A stretch of DNA of 64,000 bases from Bacteroidales bacterium UBA1800 (GCA_002319915.1 DCFQ01000038.1:378-64377), one strand, 5' to 3'; positions 7,405-16,430 are shown, numbered from the stretch's first letter. The notes: generated from the sequence alone by a model not told the origin. Numbers and translations: made by a program.

Positions 7405-9201
7405 ATGATGGGCATAAGAGCATTGCTGATTTCCGGTATTATCTTACTGTCATCCCTGTCAGCCGTTATATCGGCACAGGATCGTATCGCACAGGCTCCT
7501 GCAGACAAGGCATTTATTGATTCCCTCTCAAAAGCCGGAATCATTCGTGATACCCTGATAAGGAGAACGGATGTTTCCCTTAACAGGGAAGAGGCTGTGA
7601 GGTACCTTCAAAAATGGATCCAGCCGTATGCCTGGAAAAACTGGCATGATCCCTTCAGGAGTGTCCTGGTCCAGCTGGTATTTGAAGCCACGCATCAGCC
7701 TTTCGACTCTGCAGAATATTATATAAGGAACTACCCGTGGGATTCGATCTCTGTTCCAAGGGAGAAGTTCTTCATATGGGAGCCTGCAAAGATCAAGATC
7801 ATTGACAGAAGTCCGTCGCGCGACACCCTTCGCGGGGAAGAGCAGGCTGCCGCCGCCCTTTCCGATTCGCTGCGGCCAAAGCAGGGTGAGGCATTGAAGC
7901 AGCCTTTTCCTGCGGTGAAGGATACAACCATAATGGTGGCCATTGACACCCTGAAGGAAGTCACATCTTCGTCGGGCTCTTTTCCGTTCAGGTTTTACAG
8001 GTACCCTTTCCAGAGCGATTCCATCAGGGCAGCCGCAAAGGTGCTCCTCGATTATCTGGCGGCAAGGGATTCCATGATCGTGAAGATCACCGGAATATCA
8101 GGAAAGGAGACCCCTATCTGGCTGAATTCCAGGTCGGACATGATGATCCGGTATTGGCTTAAGAACGACCTTGACGACTCTGTTACGGTATGGGTTGGCA
8201 ATCCTGCAAAAAATACCATCGGACTGTATCTCGAGAATGGAGTCGTCTTCAGGAGGCCTGCCATGCAGGGAAATATTTCGAGGGCGAAGATTGATGTGGA
8301 GACACAGAACCGGAACAAGCTTCTCGATATTCATAAGATCATCACCAAGACCCAGTACTGGCGTTTTCACACTGAATCGGCCTTTGCTCTCAGCCAGGGT
8401 TACCTGTCAAACTGGGTCAAGGGAGGGGAGAGCAGCATATCGACATCTGTCGACATGACGGCTTATGCCGACTATGACAACAAGCCGATGCTTCTATCTT
8501 CGAATAATTACATCCGGCTAAAATACGGCCTTATAGCTACTACATCTGATGGTTTGAGGAAGAACCTGGACCTTCTTGAAACCAACTCCAAGCTTAACCA
8601 TAAAGCCTTCGGTAAATTCGATTTCAGCGCTGTTCTCCTGTTTAAGACCCAGCTGTCCAAAGGATACAATTACCCGAATGATTCAGTTCCGGTCTCAAAA
8701 TTCATGAACCCGGCAATGATGACTCTCGGGATAGGTCTCGACTACAAGCCGAACAAGCATACTTCAATAAACTTTTCCCCTCTTTCATATAAGCTGACCC
8801 TTGTGACTGATACCGGGAGAACGGCGTCCCATATTGACCAGACCCTTTACGGTATCCCAAAAAACCGGCGAGCGCTCCATGAGCCCGGTCTGAGCCTCAT
8901 TGTGGCGCATGATTTCACCCCGATAAAGAATATGAATATTACCAACAGGCTCCAGCTGTTTACCAATTACATTCACAATCCCCAGAATATTGATGTCGAC
9001 TGGGAAATGATCCTTACTGCAAATATCAACTGGTTCACGGATGTGAGGCTCAATACGCACCTGATATACGATGATGATACAAAAACGCCGGTATTCAACA
9101 GGAACAAGGAGCCTGTGCTAGGACCAGACGGCCTTCAGAAAAAAACGGCAAGGGCCCAGTTCAAGGAGATCCTGGGGTTTTCCTTTATCTTCAGGTTTTG
9201 A
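7405..9201 (+). CDS. DUF3078 domain protein, probable outer-membrane beta-barrel
   Basis: Secreted protein of 598 residues with a signal peptide (residues 1-24, cleavage before QDR). The C-terminal half, from about residue 320, matches the DUF3078 family of Bacteroidota, including the WVKGGESS motif near 343. Alternating hydrophobic strands and a final FRF suggest an outer-membrane barrel; the N-terminal 300 residues look periplasmic and have no domain I recognise. Function is unknown. The 3' end overlaps the convergent GNAT gene by 11 bases. It is encoded alone, opposite to its neighbours on both sides. Confidence 0.82.
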   Translation: MMGIRALLISGIILLSSLSAVISAQDRIAQAPADKAFIDSLSKAGIIRDTLIRRTDVSLNREEAVRYLQKWIQPYAWKNWHDPFRSVLVQLVFEATHQPFDSAEYYIRNYPWDSISVPREKFFIWEPAKIKIIDRSPSRDTLRGEEQAAAALSDSLRPKQGEALKQPFPAVKDTTIMVAIDTLKEVTSSSGSFPFRFYRYPFQSDSIRAAAKVLLDYLAARDSMIVKITGISGKETPIWLNSRSDMMIRYWLKNDLDDSVTVWVGNPAKNTIGLYLENGVVFRRPAMQGNISRAKIDVETQNRNKLLDIHKIITKTQYWRFHTESAFALSQGYLSNWVKGGESSISTSVDMTAYADYDNKPMLLSSNNYIRLKYGLIATTSDGLRKNLDLLETNSKLNHKAFGKFDFSAVLLFKTQLSKGYNYPNDSVPVSKFMNPAMMTLGIGLDYKPNKHTSINFSPLSYKLTLVTDTGRTASHIDQTLYGIPKNRRALHEPGLSLIVAHDFTPIKNMNITNRLQLFTNYIHNPQNIDVDWEMILTANINWFTDVRLNTHLIYDDDTKTPVFNRNKEPVLGPDGLQKKTARAQFKEILGFSFIFRF

Positions 9202-10324
9202 GTATCTTGTGGAAGATCCTGAATCTTTTGACCACCTTTCCGTCGAGCCTTTCACATTCAGCCCGCATTCTCACATTGTTTTCGAGGATCAGGTGGCTGT
9301 CGATTACGGTCATATGCCTGTTTTTGGCAGTGTTGAAGATCTTTACAGCCATAAGGACATCGATCCCCTGTCCCCTGAAGTCCTTTTTCACACCGCCCAG
9401 CATCAGCATCAGCTTCTTTGACTTCTTCATCTCCTTCAGGATCTTAAATATCCCGATAGGGAACAGCCTGCCCTTAGCAGCAATGATTCCTGCTGTCAGG
9501 TCGGGTAAACCCACGACAAAGCCAATCAGGTCATTGCCTGATTTGACAACCTTTACAAATTCCGGATCAAGGATCGGAAGGTATCTTCCGGCAAACTCTT
9601 TTTTCTCCTTGTCGTTAAGGGGAACAAATCCATAGATCTCGCTGAATGTCAGGTTCATCAGCTCAAGCACAGGCACGATATACGGTTTCAGCTCGCTCTT
9701 CGTCCTGAACTCCACTATCTCGAGCGATCCGTTCTTCGAGGAGATTGTCCGTTCATATGCCTTCCTGTAAACCGAAGGAAGCTCATAAGGCAGGTCAATA
9801 TTGTAATTCACAAGGTCAACCTCCTTGAGATAGCCTTCGTTTTCAATGAGTTTCCGGAGATATGGCGAGTTAGTAGCAGCCGTGAACAGGTATGGATATT
9901 CAAAACCTTCAATCTGCACGCCCTGGGGATCCTTGTCTGAAAATGCCAGCGGCCCGACGATCTTCTCCATTCCCTTCGATTTCACCCACTCTTCTGTCTT
10001 TGTGAGCAGAGCATGCGCAACTTCCTGGTCATCAAGGCACTCAAGGAAGCAAAAACGCCCGTTCTTCTCGGCTTTGAGTGTGTTGTAACGGTTATTTACC
10101 AGGCCCATAATCCTTCCGACAGGTTTTTTCCCCCTGTATGCAAGGTAAAAAACGGCGTCGGCATACTTGTATGACCTGTTTTTCTTTTTATTGAACAGGA
10201 GCCATTCATCATTGTAAATAGGCGGGAGCCAGTTCTGGTCATTCCTGTGAACCTTTGCCGGCACATGAATGAATGCTTTCAGGTCCCGGTGGGTCGAGAC
10301 TTCCTTAACTCTTATTTCGGACAT
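9191..10324 (-). CDS. GNAT-like N-acetyltransferase family protein
   Basis: Cytoplasmic protein of 377 residues, similar to a Bacteroidota group usually labelled GNAT family or hypothetical (YghO-like). The first 200 residues contain NDQNWLPPI and VGRIMGLVNNRYN near 73-86 and GPLAFSDKDPQGV near 124-136; a second GNAT-like half follows, with GVKKDFRGQGIDVLM near 314-328 in the place of the acetyl-CoA loop. The substrate is unknown. The gene ends inside the DUF3078 gene and is transcribed away from ubiA, 100 bases downstream of that gene's end. Confidence 0.75.
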   Translation of the reverse strand: MSEIRVKEVSTHRDLKAFIHVPAKVHRNDQNWLPPIYNDEWLLFNKKKNRSYKYADAVFYLAYRGKKPVGRIMGLVNNRYNTLKAEKNGRFCFLECLDDQEVAHALLTKTEEWVKSKGMEKIVGPLAFSDKDPQGVQIEGFEYPYLFTAATNSPYLRKLIENEGYLKEVDLVNYNIDLPYELPSVYRKAYERTISSKNGSLEIVEFRTKSELKPYIVPVLELMNLTFSEIYGFVPLNDKEKKEFAGRYLPILDPEFVKVVKSGNDLIGFVVGLPDLTAGIIAAKGRLFPIGIFKILKEMKKSKKLMLMLGGVKKDFRGQGIDVLMAVKIFNTAKNRHMTVIDSHLILENNVRMRAECERLDGKVVKRFRIFHKILKT

Positions 10325-10424
10325 CAGGCTGGTTAATTATTACCACCAAGAAACAAAAAAAAATAAAGATCCGCAAAATTATACTCAATTTATAATCAGC
10401 GATGAGCAGGTGATGGATTGACTT

Positions 10425-11300
10425 TCAGCGGAAAATGATGAGATCCGCTATTACGAAAGCAGCAAAAACGATGCTTGCAATGCCGTTTGTAGTCTGGAAT
10501 GCAATGCTGACCCTGCTCAGATCTGAAGGTTTCACAATAAGATGCTGCCAGACCAGCAAAAATGTAAAGACAGCGGCACCGCTCCAGAAGATCCACCCGC
10601 TGTTTCCTTTTATTCCTGCCATCACTACCAGGACCACCGTCGCCAGATGCACGGCTGTGGAGATGAATAGTGCCTGCTTCCTGCCAATTGATGCAGGGAT
10701 TGAATGCAACTTGTTCTCCCTGTCGAACTGATCGTCCTGGAGGGAGTAAATGATATCAAAGCCCCCGACCCAGGTAACGACAATAAATGAATAGAGCAGT
10801 GGCAGAAGCTCGAACCTTCCAGTTACTGAGATATACGCGCCGACAGGAGCCAGTGCAAGGCCAACGCCGAGGATAAAGTGGCACAGCGACGTAAATCTCT
10901 TTGTGAGGCTGTATCCCAGGATCACTGCCAGCGCAACCGGCGATAGGCAGAGCGTGAGCCTGTTTATCAGGCCTGCAGCGGCAATGAACAGGAGCGAATT
11001 CACAACAACAAAGACCGTGACAGCCCAGGGACTAAGTATCCCCGAAGGGATCTCGCGGCTGCTGGTCCTCGGATTCAATGAATCGAACCGTTTGTCTACC
11101 AGCCTGTTAAATCCCATAGCCGCATTTCGCGCCAGGACCATGCAAAGGATGATTAAAACCAGGAGCTTCAGGCTGAAGGAATTCCCGGCTTCAGTCACCG
11201 CAAGCGAAAAGCCGATCAGTGCAAATGGCATCGCAAACACCGTGTGGCCGAACCTGACCAGTGAGAGGTATTTGCCTGCAGCTTTTGCTAAATTTTTCAA
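10425..11300 (-). CDS. UbiA-family polyprenyltransferase, probably MqnP (menaquinone biosynthesis)
   Basis: Integral membrane prenyltransferase of 291 residues with about eight transmembrane segments. Both Asp-rich motifs are present: NRLVDKRFDSLNPRT near residues 65-79 and YSLQDDQFDREN near 185-196. The segments GHTVFAMPFALIGF and SLTKRFTSLCHFILG match the MqnP group, which prenylates the aromatic core in the futalosine menaquinone pathway, better than classical 4-hydroxybenzoate UbiA. That assignment is from family pattern, not a search. It is downstream of pheT with a 46-base gap and probably shares its transcript. Confidence 0.82.
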   Translation of the reverse strand: MKNLAKAAGKYLSLVRFGHTVFAMPFALIGFSLAVTEAGNSFSLKLLVLIILCMVLARNAAMGFNRLVDKRFDSLNPRTSSREIPSGILSPWAVTVFVVVNSLLFIAAAGLINRLTLCLSPVALAVILGYSLTKRFTSLCHFILGVGLALAPVGAYISVTGRFELLPLLYSFIVVTWVGGFDIIYSLQDDQFDRENKLHSIPASIGRKQALFISTAVHLATVVLVVMAGIKGNSGWIFWSGAAVFTFLLVWQHLIVKPSDLSRVSIAFQTTNGIASIVFAAFVIADLIIFR

Positions 11301-11346
11301 TTCTGCGAAGGGTTAATCTGGAGCGGGACCAATAGTCGAATGGCAT

Positions 11347-13803
11347 TTATCGGATTTTGGCACCCACCTCGGCCTCGTAAGCCCTGATAAGATTATTCAT
11401 GACCTTATCAATGCTTTTGTCAGTCAGCGTCTTCAGTTCATCACGAAGAATAAAGCTTACGGCATACGATTTCTTATTGGGTCCCAGGCTTTCACTTTCA
11501 TATACATCGAACAGGTTCACTTCCTGGAGGATGTTCTTCTCGACCCGGAAAGCAATCTCTTTCAGTTTGCCGAAATTCACCCCCTTGTCAAGGAGTATTG
11601 CCAGGTCACGTCTTACCGACGGATATTTAGGCAGCTCATGGAATGTTATTGAATTGTTCCTGATTGTTTTGAGAACAAGATCCCAGTCTATATGGCTGTA
11701 CCAGACATCCTGGTCAATATCGAACATTTTAAGGTAACTTTTAGATATTTTCCCGGTTTCGGCCAGTAGTTGCTTGTTACGGAGCCAGGTCACCGACTCG
11801 GTAAAATACTTTCTGTCACTTTCCCCGGTCTCAAGCGAATCGGCATTAATGCCCAGCCTGGCAAATATCATTTCGGTGGAGGCCTTTATATGGAAGAAAT
11901 TGGTCGGCACCGGCTTAAGCTGCCAGTTTTCTTTTTCATGATTTCCACTGATGAACAGGTCGAGCGAGCCTCTTTCGCGATAATCATCCGCGATGGGCGG
12001 TGTATGGCTGCTGCCGGTCCTGAAATAGCAGTTCCCGAATTCATAGAATTTGACATCGCTGTTCTGTCGGTTTATGTTACGGGAAACGGAGCTTAACCCT
12101 CCGAACAGCAGCGACTGCCTCATGGCATTTAGGTCAGAGCTCAGCGGATTAGCCAGCATCACAAGCTCCCCGGGTCTAAAATCCTCGTTGCTTTCAAACC
12201 AGGCGGCAGGGATGAGCGAGTTGCACATGATCTCGGCAAAACCATTGGAAGAGAGAAGATCAGAAACTATGTTCACAACCTTTTCTTTATCCGGCTTTTC
12301 TACGAATGTCAGGGTCGAGTTGACATGGCTGTCGATCTCCACATTATTGTACCCGTAGATCCTCAGGATCTCTTCAATAACATCCGCTTCCTGCTTTACA
12401 TCGACCCTGTATGCCGGTATTTCAAGCAGCAGGGTGCCGCCTTTTTCCTCGATCACCTTAATGTCGAGCAGAGAAAGTATCTTCCTGATTGTCTCCGGTT
12501 CTATCTTCTTCCCGATAAGCCTAGAAATATTCCCGTAGCTGACTTCGATACTCACATCCGGGATCTTTTCCGGGTATATGTCTATGATCCCCGAGGTAAT
12601 TTCACCGCCGGCACATTCCTTGATCAGAAGGGCAGCTCTTTTAAGGGCCCAAACTGTAATGTTGGGATCCGTTCCTCTCTCGAACCTGAATGATGCATCG
12701 GTCTGGAGCCCATGCCGTTTAGACGTTTTTCGTATGGAAACGGGATTAAAATGCGCACTTTCAAGAAAAATACTTGTGGTTTCCTCCGTCACGCCTGATT
12801 TAATCCCGCCGAATACTCCTGCAATGCACATGCCCTCGTCGGCATTGCATATCATCAGGTCGCGCGATGAGAGCTCCCTTTCTGCAGAGTCGAGGGTAAT
12901 AAACCTGGTCCCTGACGGAAGGTTCCTCACGATCACCTTATTGCCGGTTATCCTGGCAGCATCGAACGCATGAAGAGGCTGTCCTATCTCGTGCTGGACG
13001 AAGTTCGTGATATCCACGACATTGCTGATCGGATTCAGTCCGATGGCTTTAAGCTTGTTCCTGAGCCATTCAGGCGATTCACCCACTTTAAGGCCGCTTA
13101 TGGTCAATCCCGAATACCTTGGGCAGTCCCTCCTGTTTTCAACTATCACCCCGATGGTATTTGATTCATTGTCAGGCTTAAATCTGTCGACTGGCGGCGT
13201 CACGGCTTTGTAATCACCGTTGCCGTTGATGCTAAGGTATGCGGCAAGGTCCCGTGCAACTCCGAAATGGGATCCGCTATCGATCCTGTTCGGCGTGAGC
13301 CCGATCTCATATATTATGTCGGTGACAACATTTAGATATTCGCTCGCAGGAGTGCCCGGTACGGCATTCCCGTCCAAAACGATGACTCCGGTGTGATCCG
13401 TTCCCAGGCCCAGCTCATCTTCGGCACAGATCATCCCTTCAGATATCTCCCCCCTTATTTTGGATTTCCTTATCTCAAACTTCTCATCACCCTTGTAAAG
13501 AACCGTTCCAGGGAGGGCCACCAGCACTTTCTGCCCCGCTGCGACATTAGGGGCGCCGCAAACAATCCTTGCCGGCTCCCCGGCTCCCGTGTCAACGGTG
13601 GTGACTGACAGCTTGTCGGCATCAGGGTGCTTCGAGCAGGTTATGACTTCCCCGACCACAATACCTTTCAGGCTGCCTTTTACGGACTCCCATTCCTCGA
13701 CGGCTTCGACCTCAAGACCGATTCCCGTCAGTATATCAGAAAGCTTATGCGGGTCGATGTCTATGCTGAGATAATCCTTTAGCCAGTTATAAGAAATTTT
13801 CAT
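11347..13803 (-). CDS. pheT: Phenylalanine--tRNA ligase beta subunit
   Basis: Beta subunit of the alpha2-beta2 phenylalanyl-tRNA synthetase, 818 residues, a normal length. Domains in order: N-terminal MKISYNWLKDYL, OB-fold tRNA-binding domain at about 40-150 (GEVITCSKHPDADKL), B3/B4 editing region at about 210-390, B5 region around 400-480, the core catalytic-like fold, and a C-terminal ferredoxin-fold anticodon domain with YPSVRRDLAI near 725-734. The alpha subunit gene is not adjacent, which is common in Bacteroidota. A good promoter lies about 30 bases upstream on the minus strand. Confidence 0.97.
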   Translation of the reverse strand: MKISYNWLKDYLSIDIDPHKLSDILTGIGLEVEAVEEWESVKGSLKGIVVGEVITCSKHPDADKLSVTTVDTGAGEPARIVCGAPNVAAGQKVLVALPGTVLYKGDEKFEIRKSKIRGEISEGMICAEDELGLGTDHTGVIVLDGNAVPGTPASEYLNVVTDIIYEIGLTPNRIDSGSHFGVARDLAAYLSINGNGDYKAVTPPVDRFKPDNESNTIGVIVENRRDCPRYSGLTISGLKVGESPEWLRNKLKAIGLNPISNVVDITNFVQHEIGQPLHAFDAARITGNKVIVRNLPSGTRFITLDSAERELSSRDLMICNADEGMCIAGVFGGIKSGVTEETTSIFLESAHFNPVSIRKTSKRHGLQTDASFRFERGTDPNITVWALKRAALLIKECAGGEITSGIIDIYPEKIPDVSIEVSYGNISRLIGKKIEPETIRKILSLLDIKVIEEKGGTLLLEIPAYRVDVKQEADVIEEILRIYGYNNVEIDSHVNSTLTFVEKPDKEKVVNIVSDLLSSNGFAEIMCNSLIPAAWFESNEDFRPGELVMLANPLSSDLNAMRQSLLFGGLSSVSRNINRQNSDVKFYEFGNCYFRTGSSHTPPIADDYRERGSLDLFISGNHEKENWQLKPVPTNFFHIKASTEMIFARLGINADSLETGESDRKYFTESVTWLRNKQLLAETGKISKSYLKMFDIDQDVWYSHIDWDLVLKTIRNNSITFHELPKYPSVRRDLAILLDKGVNFGKLKEIAFRVEKNILQEVNLFDVYESESLGPNKKSYAVSFILRDELKTLTDKSIDKVMNNLIRAYEAEVGAKIR

Positions 13804-13833
13804 TTAGCGAATAATAAGAGGTTCACAAGAGTG

Positions 13834-13865
13834 CAAAAGTAAACAATTTACGGAAAGGAGCCCAA
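13834..13865 (-). promoter_or_regulatory. Bacteroidota-type promoter of pheT
   Basis: Read on the minus strand, TTG (13863-13865) is followed after 21 bases by TACTTTTG (13834-13841), matching the -33/-7 pattern TTG-N19-21-TAnnTTTG. The -7 element is 31 bases before the pheT start codon, the expected range for a short leader. Confidence 0.5.
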
Positions 13866-13963
13866 AGCCCGGACAATCTTTAGCCGGTCCCCTGCACACA
13901 TTGGCCGGGCAGGCTGTGAACTTCGTGTGTATAACATTTTTACCGCCGGAAAGGGGAATTCCC

Positions 13964-13971
13964 TATCTTTG
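13964..13971 (+). promoter_or_regulatory. -7 promoter element of surE operon
   Basis: TATCTTTG matches the TAnnTTTG consensus and ends 18 bases before the ATG at 13990. Its position supports that ATG as the surE start, because an upstream in-frame ATG at 13927 would lie before the promoter. No TTG at -33 is evident. Confidence 0.45.
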
Positions 13972-13989
13972 TGTATCAAAAGGATTTTT

Positions 13990-14772
13990 ATGGAACTGGG
14001 CAGTGAAGACAAGCTTATTCTGATCACAAATGATGACGGATTGTATGCCGAGGGCCTGCGGACCCTCCTGGAGGTGATGGAGGAATTCGGCAAGATCGTG
14101 CTCGTCTCAACAATTGAAAGCATGTCAGGAATGTCCCAGGCTCTAACCGTCAAGACCCCGCTCAGGGTAAAGCTGCTGGAAGAGACCGATAACCGCAGGA
14201 TCTATACCTGCAACGGGACACCAACCGACAGTATCAAGCTTGCCGTAAATCAGCTGCTCGGGAGAAAGCCCGACTGGGTGGTTTCAGGGATCAATCACGG
14301 TGCAAATGCTTCGGTGAGCGTCCTTTATTCGGGAACGATGGCGGCTGCGCTGGAAGGATGCCTGTACGGGATCAATTCTGTCGGGTTTTCCCTGAACGAC
14401 TTTTCGCGTACTGCCAATTTCAGGCCCTGCAAGAAGTATATAAGGATTGTGATGAAAACCCTTGCCGGCCAATCGCTGCCTCCTGGGATATGTCTGAATG
14501 TCAACATCCCGGCGGTGGGTGAAGACGATATTAAGGGTATCATGATCTGCCGCCAGGCAAAGGGCAACTGGAAAGAGGAGTTCGAGAAAAGGAAGGATCC
14601 GATGGGCCGGACCTACTACTGGCTTACCGGGATGTTCCATAATCATGAACCGGAAGCGACCGATACTGATGAATGGGCCCTGGCCAATGGCTATGTCTCC
14701 ATTGTGCCCGTTTCGGTTGATATGACGGCGCACTGGTATCTGGATGATCTGAAACAACGATTCGGGGCATGA
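13990..14772 (+). CDS. surE: 5'/3'-nucleotidase SurE
   Basis: Metal-dependent nucleoside monophosphate phosphatase of 260 residues. The N-terminal metal site LITNDDG is at residues 11-17, followed by the family segments STIESMSGMSQA, CNGTPTDSIKLA and SGINHGAN. The frame is open 63 bases further upstream, but the ATG at 13990 is preferred because it places the NDDG motif at the usual distance from the start and lies after a promoter-like element. The stop overlaps the next start as ATGA. Confidence 0.95.
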   Translation: MELGSEDKLILITNDDGLYAEGLRTLLEVMEEFGKIVLVSTIESMSGMSQALTVKTPLRVKLLEETDNRRIYTCNGTPTDSIKLAVNQLLGRKPDWVVSGINHGANASVSVLYSGTMAAALEGCLYGINSVGFSLNDFSRTANFRPCKKYIRIVMKTLAGQSLPPGICLNVNIPAVGEDDIKGIMICRQAKGNWKEEFEKRKDPMGRTYYWLTGMFHNHEPEATDTDEWALANGYVSIVPVSVDMTAHWYLDDLKQRFGA

Positions 14773-15068
14773 GCATGACGGAAAAACTCGACAAGGTGGT
14801 CGCCGGTGTCGCTGCCGGCTTTATATTACCCCTTCTCACCATATTGATAATTTACCTGTTCTCGACGGGAGACAAAGGCATTGTTCATTATTTCAGGAGG
14901 ATTCTCGAAGCCGACATACTTACACATGTCATCTCACTATGCGTACTTCCCAACCTGGTCCTTTTTCTTATCCTGAACCGGCTCGATATGCTTCGGGCTA
15001 CAAGAGGCGTGCTTGGCATTACCATCTTCTGGGCTACCGTGGTTTTTGCCGTTAAATTTTTCGTATGA
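14769..15068 (+). CDS. Small integral membrane protein between surE and lpxB
   Basis: Protein of 99 residues with three predicted transmembrane segments (about 10-31, 52-70 and 79-98). I do not recognise a named family. It overlaps surE by four bases (ATGA) and lpxB by four bases (ATGA), so all three are translationally coupled. The coupling and its place directly before lpxB suggest a role at the inner membrane linked to lipid A or envelope synthesis, which is an inference only. Confidence 0.75.
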   Translation: MSMTEKLDKVVAGVAAGFILPLLTILIIYLFSTGDKGIVHYFRRILEADILTHVISLCVLPNLVLFLILNRLDMLRATRGVLGITIFWATVVFAVKFFV

Positions 15069-16186
15069 GGTATTTCATCGTAGCCGGGGAACAGTCAGGA
15101 GACCTTCACGGTTCAAACCTTGTGAGGGAAATTATAAGGACCGACAGCAAGGCTGCCATAAGCTGCTGGGGAGGAAATCTCATGGAATCTGCAGGCGCCA
15201 AGCTCCTCATGCATTACAGGAATACTGCTTACATGGGGTTTGTCACCATTCTGAAGAATCTTGGTGCAATAAAGAGGAATCTTGAACTCTGCCGTCAGCA
15301 GATAACGGATTTCAAGCCTGACGTTGTGATACTGATCGACTACCCGGGCTTCAACCTGAGGATTGCCAGTTTTGCGAAGGAATCGGGACTCAGGGTATTT
15401 TATTATATATCACCGAAATTCTGGGCCTGGAATGAAAAACGGGTCGAAAAGATAAAGAGGTTCGTCGACCGGATCTACATCATATTCCCCTTTGAAGTCG
15501 AATTCTACAGGAAACATGGGATCGAAGCTGTCTATTGCGGAAACCCGTTGCTTGATGAGACTGAAAGGAAGATCCGGTCATTTCCTGCGAGATACGAGCT
15601 GAAGAAGGCCCTTGGAATCACCGGGAAACCTGTGATCGCGCTCCTGGCAGGCAGCAGGAAAAGCGAAGTGGAGCAGGTGCTTCCGAGGATGCTGGCTGTG
15701 ATCGAAGATCTTCCTGATTACCAGTTTGTCCTGGCAGGTGTCGGGAGTATTCCTGACCGGCTTTACCGGACGATCATTGGTGAAAACCATGTTACCCTCA
15801 TCAAGGACAGGACCTACGAGATCCTCAGGATATCTGAAGCTGCGCTGGTGACCTCAGGGACCGCAACCCTCGAAACGGCTTTGCTGAATGTGCCGCAGGT
15901 GGTTTGTTACCACGGGGATTTTTTTTCAATGGTGATCGCATGGCTGGTTATCAGGGTGAAGTTCATTTCGCTCGTTAACCTGATCATGGGGAGGGAGGTT
16001 GTAAAGGAGCTTATTCAGTACGACCTGAGCCGGAAAAAGCTTGCAACTGAGCTTCAGTCGGTACTTCCGGGCGGGATCAGGCGCAAGATGGTCCTGGATG
16101 ATTATAAATCGCTGAAGCAGATCCTTGGCGATGAGGGTGCGTCCGGAAGGGTGGCTGAAGATATGGTCAGGACCCTTGGGGGGTGA
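15065..16186 (+). CDS. lpxB: Lipid-A-disaccharide synthase
   Basis: GT19 glycosyltransferase of 373 residues that joins UDP-2,3-diacylglucosamine and lipid X in lipid A biosynthesis, at the inner face of the inner membrane. Family signatures seen: VAGEQSGDLHGSNL at 6-19, GGNLMESAGAKLL at 38-50, SPKFWAWNEKRV near 117-128, and GSRKSEVEQVLPRML near 196-210. It starts by a four-base overlap with the small membrane protein gene. A repeat-rich 244-base gap follows. Confidence 0.96.
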   Translation: MRYFIVAGEQSGDLHGSNLVREIIRTDSKAAISCWGGNLMESAGAKLLMHYRNTAYMGFVTILKNLGAIKRNLELCRQQITDFKPDVVILIDYPGFNLRIASFAKESGLRVFYYISPKFWAWNEKRVEKIKRFVDRIYIIFPFEVEFYRKHGIEAVYCGNPLLDETERKIRSFPARYELKKALGITGKPVIALLAGSRKSEVEQVLPRMLAVIEDLPDYQFVLAGVGSIPDRLYRTIIGENHVTLIKDRTYEILRISEAALVTSGTATLETALLNVPQVVCYHGDFFSMVIAWLVIRVKFISLVNLIMGREVVKELIQYDLSRKKLATELQSVLPGGIRRKMVLDDYKSLKQILGDEGASGRVAEDMVRTLGG

Positions 16187-16189
16187 TTA

Positions 16190-16285
16190 GTTGCTGGATG
16201 CTGGTCGCTGCTAACTGGTCTTATTTGCATGATTGTCCCGACGCGCTGGTCGGGATCTACGCTTCGCTACGACATGATTGCATGA
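16190..16285. repeat. Dispersed palindromic intergenic repeat, family A, copy 1
   Basis: About 96 bases after lpxB. The central 44 bases (16227-16270) are an exact reverse complement of 48688-48731, and the flanks on both sides are also alike. Inside is an inverted repeat, CCCGAC-gcgctg-GTCGGG (16237-16254), able to form a hairpin. Left of the core are GCTGGATGCTGG-like units, right of it GCATGATTG units. It does not resemble an insertion sequence end and carries no coding capacity. Confidence 0.75.
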
Positions 16286-16305
16286 CACAAAAGCATAATA
16301 AGAGA

Positions 16306-16347
16306 CTCCCCCTCGCCCCTGGGAGAGGGGGACACAGGGGGTGAGGC
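16306..16347. repeat. GC-rich hairpin element
   Basis: TCCCCCTC (16307-16314) pairs exactly with GAGGGGGA (16325-16332) around a 10-base loop, and AGGGGGTGAGG (16335-16345) offers a second pairing partner for the loop region. It lies between repeat copy A and a second GCTGGATGCT-type unit at 16358-16390, so it is bracketed by approximate direct repeats. No T-run follows, so it is not a standard terminator. Confidence 0.5.
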
Positions 16348-16430
16348 CGGCGGACGGTTAGCTGGATGCTAGGTGCTGGTTACTGGGATTGGTGATTGGT
16401 TATTTGTAAGCTTTAAAAGTCTGTTGGACA

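Noticed and set aside
11075..11105. tRNA-like TTCAATGAATCGAACC sequence
   Set aside because: It is inside the ubiA-like gene (NPRT region) and no cloverleaf can be formed around it.
13927..13989. Upstream extension of surE
   Set aside because: The extra 21 residues do not belong to the family, and a -7 promoter element lies inside this stretch.
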